From JAICLL01 sp035252155 (GTDB taxonomy: Bacteria > Planctomycetota > Planctomycetia > Pirellulales > JAICIG01), in the NCBI GenBank assembly GCA_035252155.1, contig DATFDL010000180.1, forward strand, positions 1 to 11,454: a DNA stretch of 11,454 nt, given 5' to 3'. The number at the start of each line of letters is the position of its first letter. The first letter of the stretch is position 1. The notes below the pieces were generated by a model. The model was given only the letters and a program-made list of their open reading frames with translations, did no database searches and was not told the DNA's origin. Shown piece by piece: positions 6,127 through 11,454 of the stretch. Both the position numbers and the translations under genes were made by a program.

Positions 6127-6906
6127 ATGGAGCGCATGGAACCCCACGATCTTCGATCTCTGGCCGAACGGCTGCTGCGCGGCGAGCTGTCGGTCGATGA
6201 CTTTACGCAGCGCCCCATTGCCGACGTGGGCGTGGCCCAGGTCGATCTCGATCGTGCCCGGCGCTGCGGTTATCCCGAGGTCGTCTTCGGGCAAGGCAAG
6301 TCGGTCGCGGCGCTCGAAAAAATCTTCACGGCGTTGATCGATTCGGGCGTCGATGTGCTGGCCACCCGCATTTCGGCTGAGCAAGCGGAGTCTTTAGCCC
6401 AGCGATTTCCCACCGGCGCCTACAACCCCGTCGGCCGGACGCTGCGCATTCCGCTCGTCGGCGGGCACGCAAAATCATCGCCCGAGCAAGGCCGCGTGGC
6501 GATCGTTACGGCGGGCACCAGTGACTTGCCGGTGGCCGAAGAAGCCCGTGAGACCGCGCTATGGATGGGCGCGCATGTCACGCTCGTGCAAGACGTGGGG
6601 GTGGCGGGCCCGCACCGCTTGCCCGCGCGGCTGCACGAGCTGGCCGGGGCCGACGCCATCGTGGTGGTGGCGGGCATGGAAGGCGCCTTGCCCAGCGTGG
6701 TGGGCGGCTATGTCGACTGCCCAGTGATCGCCGTGCCGACCAGCGTGGGCTACGGCGCAAACCTGGGCGGCATCGCCGCGTTGTTAAGCATGCTCAACAG
6801 TTGCGCCGCGAACGTGACGGTGGTGAACATCGATGCCGGATTTAAAGGCGCCTATGTCGCGGGAATGATCGCCCGACGTGCGGCGCGCGTATATGCGGCT
6901 CAATAG
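6127..6906 (+). CDS. larB: LarB, nickel-pincer cofactor biosynthesis (pyridinium-3,5-biscarboxylate synthase)
   Basis: The product (259 residues from the ATG at 6127) has the size and architecture of LarB: an N-terminal helical part with LRGELSVDDF and ARRCGYPEVVFGQGKS, then a PurE-like (AIR carboxylase) domain from about residue 122 (GRVAIVTAGTSDLPVAEEA) to the end. LarB carboxylates the pyridinium ring of nicotinic acid adenine dinucleotide and splits off AMP, the first step towards the nickel-pincer nucleotide of lactate racemase. GMEGALPSVVGG, PTSVGYGANLGG and NSCAANVTVVNIDAGF are the diagnostic blocks; C226 in the last probably corresponds to the catalytic cysteine that forms the adduct. 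A GTG at 6094 (11 residues more) or the ATG at 6136 are alternative starts; no site has a strong ribosome binding site. LarC, LarE and LarA are not present here. Confidence 0.93.
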   Translation: MERMEPHDLRSLAERLLRGELSVDDFTQRPIADVGVAQVDLDRARRCGYPEVVFGQGKSVAALEKIFTALIDSGVDVLATRISAEQAESLAQRFPTGAYNPVGRTLRIPLVGGHAKSSPEQGRVAIVTAGTSDLPVAEEARETALWMGAHVTLVQDVGVAGPHRLPARLHELAGADAIVVVAGMEGALPSVVGGYVDCPVIAVPTSVGYGANLGGIAALLSMLNSCAANVTVVNIDAGFKGAYVAGMIARRAARVYAAQ

Positions 6907-6939
6907 AATGTCGACTTGTCGTGCTGAAGGCTTGAAGGC

Positions 6940-8295
6940 CTAGGTCTCGCCTGGCGGTTCCTTGGCGAGCAACAAAAAATAGCCGCGCAGAGCACCCGCG
7001 CCAGGGCGAATTGCCGGAAACGGGATTGAGAAATGGGAATACTCAGCTTTGATGGCCTGCACGAGCACCGCTGCCATCGGTTTTTTGGCCTTGGCCGTCA
7101 ACGAAACGACCTGGGCAGCAATGAGCGAATTCTCTGGGAACTGTTTCATCGCTTTGATGAGCTCAGGGCTGTCAAGGGTCAACTTCGATTGAAGGGCTAA
7201 ATCGAATACCACCCCAGCGGCAAATCGCTCGTCGCCCGTAGCTTCCCAGCCAATGCGATGGATCTCTGGGAGTTCCTTCGTGCCAACGTATAAATACGCT
7301 GCCACATTATACGCTTCAACGTCTCGGCTGGCCTTGGCGCGTTCGAGTATGGTAGCGCCCCATTTTTCCCGCGCATCGGCCGTCGAAATGATTTTTGCCC
7401 CGATTGCAACTCCGAATAACGTGGAAAGTGTTTTGCCGCTTTGCGGCAAGCGGCTTTGATCGTCAAGTAAGAAACCGCGCTTTCGCAAAACGGCGGCTAC
7501 ATCGCCTCCCTTCTTAGAGGCGATACACGCCTCGCCCGCACAAAATATTTCGTTGAGTTGTTGGGGGTCTTTGAACTCGCTTTGTTCCAACAGCTTCAAA
7601 TCATGTTCCAGATAGTCCGCGCGTTGCACTTTGTTCCACCAATCGACTGGAAAAACGGCATCCAGCGCAATCAGGTCGCGTGCGGAGTCGATGTCTCCTT
7701 GGCGGGCCTTGTCGCGCAAGCCGACACGGCGCAAGTCGGGCGAGTCCTGTTGATGCACTTCGCACACGAGGCTCTCTAATCGGGTGATCGTACCCTGTGT
7801 CGCCCGCTCTGATTTCTGCCACGCCTCGACGGCCTCGCGAACCTTACCTCTACGAATCAGACACTCGGCCAATAAACCGTATGCGGGAGCGAAATTGGGG
7901 TTCGCTGCCGTGTAACGGCTATACGCTTTCGCGGCACCATCGTATTCGCGCGCTCGGTGTTGCTCCAGCGCCCATTCGAATTGGACATCGGGCTCGTTGG
8001 GCAGTTGTTGCGCTGCCTCTTGGTGCAGCTTGTAGGACGTCTTGGGGTCGTGTTTGAAAAGCACATTGGCCACCGCAAAACTTTGCACCGACGACCGAGA
8101 TTCGGCAGGAAAGACTGCCAACAGTTTCCGGTTGGCGTCGTCGACGCGGCCCTCAACCACCAGGGCCTCGGCTTCTTTCAAGACCGGCTGCAACGCAGCC
8201 GATGCTTCGCGCATCTCCAATTGCACATCGGCTTGAACGGCCACTGTGGTCGCTATCTGCCAACCAACAACGATTGCGGTACATAGCGTCTTCAT
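6940..8295 (-). CDS. Exported TPR-like protein of unknown function
   Basis: The ATG at 8295 is preceded by GGAGG with eight-base spacing and starts a signal peptide, MKTLCTAIVVGWQIATTVAVQA, with likely cleavage after VQA; the frame is open for 16 more residues but this start is much better. The product is 451 residues. From about 67 to 165 it shows tetratricopeptide-like helices: LHQEAAQQLPNEPDVQFEWA, YDGAAKAYSRYTAANPNFAP and AYGLLAECLIRRGKVREAVE. The rest (about 190-451) is helical and not recognised. Such exported TPR proteins act as scaffolds in the periplasm. Its codons look less G/C-ending than those of its neighbours. It converges on larB with 33 bases between the stops and has no operon partner. 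Function unknown. Confidence 0.85.
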   Translation of the reverse strand: MKTLCTAIVVGWQIATTVAVQADVQLEMREASAALQPVLKEAEALVVEGRVDDANRKLLAVFPAESRSSVQSFAVANVLFKHDPKTSYKLHQEAAQQLPNEPDVQFEWALEQHRAREYDGAAKAYSRYTAANPNFAPAYGLLAECLIRRGKVREAVEAWQKSERATQGTITRLESLVCEVHQQDSPDLRRVGLRDKARQGDIDSARDLIALDAVFPVDWWNKVQRADYLEHDLKLLEQSEFKDPQQLNEIFCAGEACIASKKGGDVAAVLRKRGFLLDDQSRLPQSGKTLSTLFGVAIGAKIISTADAREKWGATILERAKASRDVEAYNVAAYLYVGTKELPEIHRIGWEATGDERFAAGVVFDLALQSKLTLDSPELIKAMKQFPENSLIAAQVVSLTAKAKKPMAAVLVQAIKAEYSHFSIPFPAIRPGAGALRGYFLLLAKEPPGET

Positions 8296-8377
8296 TGTAC
8301 TCGCCTCCAGAACCAAGAATTTTACTGGGCCGCGCAACAGCACCGTCGGGGCGGCCGCAACTCGTCGGCGATAGCCT

Positions 8378-8395
8378 GTCTACAGCAATGTAGAC
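8378..8395. promoter_or_regulatory. Perfect 7-bp hairpin GTCTACA-GCAA-TGTAGAC upstream of the TPR gene
   Basis: The two seven-base arms pair exactly around GCAA and lie about 83 bases upstream of the start codon at 8295. It could be an operator: the half-site TACA/TGTA recalls BlaI/MecI-CopY family operators, but those normally have two bases between the half-sites, not four. It could also be a short RNA hairpin. No T-run and no regulator gene are visible. Confidence 0.45.
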
Positions 8396-8477
8396 GTTTA
8401 GATCTTTTCCGCCAGTCGGTGCCGCGGTAATCTTGACCCTCGTGGCCGGCCGAATCCGGTTCTTTACGTTACATTCG

Positions 8478-8580
8478 TCAATCCGAGACTTTGTGCCAGC
8501 GGCTCATGGGCCAGTAAATCCAGCGGACGACGCCGACAATATCAGACGATTGTAAGTCGCCGTAAAATCGTGAGTCCTGG
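8478..8580 (-). pseudogene. C-terminal remnant of a type I signal peptidase (S26)
   Basis: Reading the minus strand, the last 33 or so codons before the TGA at 8478 give QDSRFYGDLQSSDIVGVVRW followed by IYWPMSRWHKVSD. This matches the end of leader peptidases: the box E pattern DSRxxG, then the strand ending in VGxxxxIYWP. The catalytic Ser and Lys boxes, and the GDN part of box E, are missing; codons upstream in the same frame (to a TTG at 8669) do not look like the enzyme. The frame lies opposite a coding-like + strand fragment that starts near the point where similarity ends. Most likely a gene left truncated by a deletion or insertion. Call made from motif memory, not a search. Confidence 0.6.
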
Positions 8581-8766
8581 CCGCGAGATCGGGTGTGGCG
8601 GTTCTTCGATTCGTGCGTGCCGTGGTTCGGCGGCGACTTTAAGCTCTGGCTGTGGGCAGCCACCGGCAAACGCGTGCTCGCCTGGCAAGGCAGTCGCGAC
8701 GAAGATTTTCAAAACAATCTGCGTCTGATGGTCCGCGCCACCCACCTGCCCGTCGAACGTCGGTGA
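8566..8766 (+). pseudogene. Coding-like C-terminal fragment, unrecognised
   Basis: The + frame is open from just after a TAA at 8563 to the TGA at 8764. From about the GTG at 8593 it reads VWRFFDSCVPWFGGDFKLWL and continues to end LRLMVRATHLPVERR. Codon third positions are strongly G/C, as in the real genes here, which speaks for a true reading frame. There is no ATG or ribosome binding site at its start, so it is probably the 3' end of a gene that lost its front, or a 57-residue GTG-started ORF. No family recognised. Confidence 0.4.
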
Positions 8767-8810
8767 GCGTAGGTCAGGCTAGGCAGGTGGTAAGGCAAAG
8801 CGTTCGGCCT

Positions 8811-8906
8811 CTGTAGGGAACGGACTCCGTGCCGTTCCGAGAGGGGCGGCGCGAGGCCGAATCGAAGGGCACGGAACGGCGCCCCGGCGCGCCGGGTTCC
8901 CTACAG
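8811..8906. repeat. Long inverted repeat with CTGTAGGGAAC / GTTCCCTACAG ends
   Basis: The 11-base ends (8811-8821 and 8896-8906) pair perfectly and are identical to those of the repeat at 1095-1183. The interior is less regular: CCGTTCCG (8832-8839) pairs with CGGAACGG (8872-8879), and a GGCGCGCC palindrome lies near the right end. It looks like a diverged relative of the 1095 element. It lies in the gene-free stretch 8296-9041. Confidence 0.85.
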
Positions 8907-8910
8907 CGTC

Positions 8911-9012
8911 GTAGGGTGGGCCAAGCGCAGCGAGTCCCACCGCTTAGAGCAAGCACAGCGCGGAAGAGATGATCTGCCAATGGTGGGACTCGTTTCACTC
9001 GGCCCACCCTAC
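8911..9012. repeat. 31-bp imperfect inverted repeat behind apbE
   Basis: The arms 8911-8941 (GTAGGGTGGGCCAAGCGCAG and on to CGAGTCCCACC) and 8982-9012 are inverted copies with 27 of 31 positions matching. The right end is 29 bases past the apbE stop on the minus strand, so it would form the 3' end of the apbE transcript. It abuts the preceding repeat with only four bases between, and belongs to the same family as the outer arms of the element at 1029-1237. Confidence 0.9.
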
Positions 9013-9041
9013 ACGTCTCATCCCATCCTACCATGTCGGTG

Positions 9042-10040
9042 TTACTTGCCCTCATACTCTGACAACCGCTCTGACACGTGCGTCTCGATCTTGCCGTCGA
9101 CATCACGGACAATGAACGCGGCGGCATGCGGCGTGCGCTCAATCAACTTCAAGCCGCGCCGCGGGCCCATCACGCAGGCCGTCGTCGCGAGGCTGTCGGC
9201 GGTGATGCAATCGGCGGCCACCACAGATGCGCTGCTTGGCTCAGTCAGGCCCAAACCGGTGCTTGGGTCGACAATGTGCGAATACCGCCGGCCATCGATC
9301 ACCACGTGTTGAAAGGCGTCGCCCGAAGTGGTGACGGCGGCGTTGCGCAGGCGCAGGTAGCGGCTGGGTGGCCCGGCGGGGTCGAGCGGTGCGATGCCGA
9401 TCTTCCAGCCGTCTTCGCCGGGCGGAGGATCGCCGGCGCCGATGTCGCCGCTGGCGTCGATCAAGGCCCGCGTTACGCCCTGCCGGGCCAGCACCGCCAG
9501 CGCTTCGTCGACCGCATAACCGGTGGCGATGCCACCCAGATCGAGCCGCATGCCCGGCGCCAGCAGCTCGGCGGTGTGCCGCTGGCGATCGAGCCGAAGA
9601 TGCTTGTAGCCGACGGCCCGGCGGGCTTCTTCGAGCCGTTCACGGGAAGGAAACTCTTTGGAGCGACGTGCCCGACGCCAGAGCCGCACATACGGTCCCA
9701 CGGTGATGTCGAACGCTCCCTGACTGGCCTCGCTCAATTGCTGTGAGCGATCGAGCACCTTCCACAAATCATCACTCACGGCCACGGTCCGGCCTGCGCC
9801 GGCCGTGCGGCTCAACTTCGATAGCTCGCTCTCGGGCTTGTAGTCGCTCATGATCTCGTCGAGCTCGGCGAAACGGGCAAAAGCGGCGTCGGCGGCCCGG
9901 TTTGCGGACCGCTCGTCCGATGCGTACAATGTGATTTTTACTGGCGCCCCCATGTGGGTCTGTTGAAACTCGAACCGGCGCAGCTCGGTTGGCTCCGTGG
10001 CGAGCATTAGGGCGAACAGCATGTGGACGAGCGTGGTCAT
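9042..10040 (-). CDS. apbE: FAD:protein FMN transferase, ApbE family
   Basis: From the ATG at 10040 the product is 332 residues, normal for ApbE, which splits FAD and attaches FMN through a phosphoester to Thr/Ser of extracytoplasmic redox proteins. Motifs in order: MSDYKPESELSKLSR (64-78), GAFDITVGPYVRLW (108-121), DLGGIATGYAVD (167-178; the family usually has GGIAKGYAVD), DASGDIGAG (195-203; often DxGGxxxxxG), TTSGD (237-241), RYSHIVDPSTG (252-262) and the Mg-site region ADCITADSLATT (276-287). A short hydrophobic N-terminus (about 4-14) looks like a weak signal or anchor; there is no lipobox. ATG 10022 is an alternative start. The frame is open to 10859 but that part is antisense to the neighbour. 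No ribosome binding site stands out. It diverges from the SUMF1 gene. Confidence 0.94.
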   Translation of the reverse strand: MTTLVHMLFALMLATEPTELRRFEFQQTHMGAPVKITLYASDERSANRAADAAFARFAELDEIMSDYKPESELSKLSRTAGAGRTVAVSDDLWKVLDRSQQLSEASQGAFDITVGPYVRLWRRARRSKEFPSRERLEEARRAVGYKHLRLDRQRHTAELLAPGMRLDLGGIATGYAVDEALAVLARQGVTRALIDASGDIGAGDPPPGEDGWKIGIAPLDPAGPPSRYLRLRNAAVTTSGDAFQHVVIDGRRYSHIVDPSTGLGLTEPSSASVVAADCITADSLATTACVMGPRRGLKLIERTPHAAAFIVRDVDGKIETHVSERLSEYEGK

Positions 10041-10106
10041 GCGAGCTGACGGTGGAAAGACAGTAGGGCGAATGGATGGTATCGCCGCTTCGTATTGTAA
10101 GGCAAC
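10041..10106. promoter_or_regulatory. Divergent promoter region of apbE and the SUMF1 gene
   Basis: Only 66 bases separate the two start codons, so promoters for both must lie here or inside the coding ends. I cannot point to convincing -35/-10 pairs. AAGG stands four bases before the ATG at 10107. Shared control is an inference from position alone. Confidence 0.4.
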
Positions 10107-11204
10107 ATGAACAATCATCGTTTGAGGTCGGTTAAGCGCGTAGGGGGGGTCTGCCGATGCGCGCTCGCCGCGACCTTCGTTATGCTTTTCGCCCCGCGGC
10201 TGTCGTCGGCAGGCGACAGCAAGCGGCCGGTGCTCGAAGTGCCCAACGCCTCGGCCGACTCTGAAGCCGGCATGAAAGCCTACACCGACCGGATCAGCGG
10301 CAGCGAGGCGACGTTCGACATGGTGCCGATTCGTGGCGGCGCGTTTCGCATGGGCAGCCCTGACGACGAACCTTCGCGCGGCGATGACGAAGGCCCGGTA
10401 CACGAGGTCAAGATCGCGCCGTTCTGGATGGGCAAGCACGAGGTCACCTGGGACGAATATGAAGTGTTCATGTTCAGCCTCGACATCGCCCGGCGACAGG
10501 TGGTCGGTGACCAGCCCACCCAGTTCGACAAGCTGGCCGACGCGATCACCCGGCCCACAAAGCCTTATACCGACATGTCGTTCGGCATGGGCAAGGGGAG
10601 TCATCCGGCGATCAGCATGACGCAGCTTGCCGCCAAGAAATACTGCCAGTGGCTCACCGCCAAGACCGGCCGCTATTACCGGCTGCCCACCGAGGCCGAG
10701 TGGGAATATGCCTGCCGGGCAGGCACGCAAACCGCCTACTCGTTCGGCAGTAATCCGGATGAGCTGGGCGAATATGCCTGGTCGTACGACAACAGCGACG
10801 ACAAATATCACGATGTCGGCAAGAAAAAGCCGAATCCTTGGGGACTGTACGACATGCACGGCAACGTGGCTGAGTGGTGCGCCGATCAGTACGTGCCCGA
10901 TTTCTATCAGCAGGCTGTCGGCATGGCGGCCGACAATCCTATCGCGGTGCCGACCAAGGTCGAGCCGTGCGTGGTGCGGGGCGGTTCATGGGACGACGAC
11001 CCCGATAAGCTGCGCAGCGCGGCCCGCCGCGGCAGCCACAAAGACTGGAAACAGCAAGACCCCCAGGTGCCGCAGAGCATATGGTATTATACTGATGCGC
11101 AGTTTGTGGGTTTTCGGATCGTTCGGCCGCTGGTCGAGCCGACCAACGAAGACAAAAAGAAGTATGAAGTGAATTTGGACGTCGTCGATCCGAATCGGCA
11201 GTAG
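10107..11204 (+). CDS. Secreted SUMF1/FGE-fold protein without the FGE cysteines
   Basis: A 365-residue protein with a signal peptide (basic residues to about 17, hydrophobic ALAATFVMLFAPRL, cleavage near SSA at 35). The SUMF1 (C-type-lectin-like) domain runs from about 72 to 341: MVPIRGGAFRMGS, GPVHEVKIAPFWMGKHEVTW, HPAISMTQLAAKKYCQWLTA, YRLPTEAEWEYACRAGT, NPWGLYDMHGNVAEWCAD, RGGSWDDDPDKLRSAAR (291-307) and GFRIVR (335-340). In formylglycine-generating enzymes the segment after RGGS carries two catalytic cysteines; here it has Asp-rich sequence and none, so sulfatase activation is unlikely. Planctomycetes carry many such secreted copies of unknown role. No sulfatase gene is nearby. An insertion at about 124-160 separates the usual N-terminal blocks. 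The TAG stop sits in a GTAG repeat foot (11201-11204). Confidence 0.93.
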   Translation: MNNHRLRSVKRVGGVCRCALAATFVMLFAPRLSSAGDSKRPVLEVPNASADSEAGMKAYTDRISGSEATFDMVPIRGGAFRMGSPDDEPSRGDDEGPVHEVKIAPFWMGKHEVTWDEYEVFMFSLDIARRQVVGDQPTQFDKLADAITRPTKPYTDMSFGMGKGSHPAISMTQLAAKKYCQWLTAKTGRYYRLPTEAEWEYACRAGTQTAYSFGSNPDELGEYAWSYDNSDDKYHDVGKKKPNPWGLYDMHGNVAEWCADQYVPDFYQQAVGMAADNPIAVPTKVEPCVVRGGSWDDDPDKLRSAARRGSHKDWKQQDPQVPQSIWYYTDAQFVGFRIVRPLVEPTNEDKKKYEVNLDVVDPNRQ

Positions 11205-11215
11205 CGTGCGACGAC

Positions 11216-11286
11216 ACTAACCCGAAGCGTAAGCGAGGCGGTCGGTGCTGTTCGTGGGATTTTCCTCGCTTACGCTTCGGGTTAGT
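11216..11286. repeat. Perfect 23-bp inverted repeat behind the SUMF1 gene
   Basis: ACTAACCCGAAGCGTAAGCG continued by AGG (11216-11238) pairs perfectly with 11264-11286 around a 25-base loop, 11 bases past the stop codon. The position suits a transcription terminator for the SUMF1 gene, but only TTTGG follows the stem, so a classical T-run is missing. This CCCGAAGCGTAAGCGAGG type is commonly seen between planctomycete genes. Confidence 0.93.
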
Positions 11287-11382
11287 TTGGTTCAGTCCTG
11301 TCGTGTCAAAAAACGGCGGTCTCAAATCTGAAACGCAATTGAGGCTCCCGATCCGAGCCACAGAAACTGAGGTAGGAGAAAA

Positions 11383-11448
11383 CATCGCTGGGATGTTCCA
11401 ATGGGAATGTGGTTCAAACCTTCCCTTGGGAACGGAGTCCCAGCGATG
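11383..11448. repeat. Inverted repeat at the right edge of the window
   Basis: CATCGCTGGGA (11383-11393) pairs with TCCCAGCGATG (11438-11448), and an inner imperfect stem GTTCCAATGGGAA / TTCCCTTGGGAAC continues it with two mismatches. The element may extend beyond the window. Between it and the previous repeat (11287-11382) I see no gene or signal. Confidence 0.75.
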
Positions 11449-11454
11449 GCATGT

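Noticed and set aside
8542..8745. 67-codon minus-strand frame beginning MGGADHQTQIVLKIF
   Set aside because: It overlaps the two better-supported fragments in another frame, has no ribosome site and no recognisable similarity.
10286..10320. Possible ApbE flavinylation site DRISGSEAT in the SUMF1 protein
   Set aside because: The known acceptor motif is of the form DxxSGAT/TGAT within FMN-bind domains. Here SG and AT are separated by SE and the domain is absent, so the likeness is taken as chance.
10041..10859. Extension of the apbE frame to a 605-residue protein
   Set aside because: The extra 273 codons run antisense through the SUMF1 gene. ApbE similarity begins shortly after the ATG at 10040, giving a normal-length protein.

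Overview
The window looks like chromosomal DNA of a planctomycete, most likely from the Pirellulales. The grounds are inference: a GC-rich genome with G/C-ending codons, secreted SUMF1-fold and TPR proteins, and gaps packed with long palindromic repeats of types common in that group (GTAGAACGGAAT..., GTAGGGAACG..., GTAGGGTGGG..., and a final CCCGAAGCGTAAGCGAGG type). No rRNA, tRNA, CRISPR array or intact transposase was found.

Layout. (1) 1-1237: a palindromic repeat, a metal-dependent amidohydrolase/lactonase gene on the + strand, then a nested palindromic element lying exactly between two converging genes. (2) 5770 down to 1234, minus strand: a probable operon in the order Xaa-Pro peptidase, accB, accC, PPi-type phosphofructokinase. 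This resembles the widespread peptidase-efp-accB-accC cluster with efp missing and a glycolytic gene added. The gaps on both sides of accB carry copies of one short palindrome. (3) 5771-6126: a divergent gap made largely of stacked inverted and direct repeats, leading to larB (+). (4) 6940-8295, minus: a secreted TPR-like protein of unknown function, facing larB tail to tail. (5) 8296-9041: no intact gene. It holds a small perfect hairpin, the C-terminal remnant of a type I signal peptidase, an oppositely oriented coding-like fragment, and two large inverted repeats. (6) 9042-11204: apbE (minus) and a secreted SUMF1-fold gene (+) diverge from a 66-base gap. (7) 11205-11454: inverted repeats only.

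How the genes work together: AccB and AccC are the biotin carrier and biotin carboxylase of acetyl-CoA carboxylase, the entry to fatty-acid synthesis. The linked phosphofructokinase has the residues of the pyrophosphate-using type. ApbE attaches FMN to extracytoplasmic proteins, but no flavinylation target is visible here. The SUMF1 protein lacks the cysteines of true formylglycine-generating enzyme.

The most interesting signal is in the repeats. Several different palindrome families share the same foot, GTAG at the 5' end and CTAC at the 3' end. This recalls REP elements handled by REP-associated tyrosine transposases. At three genes the TAG stop codon is part of that GTAG foot.
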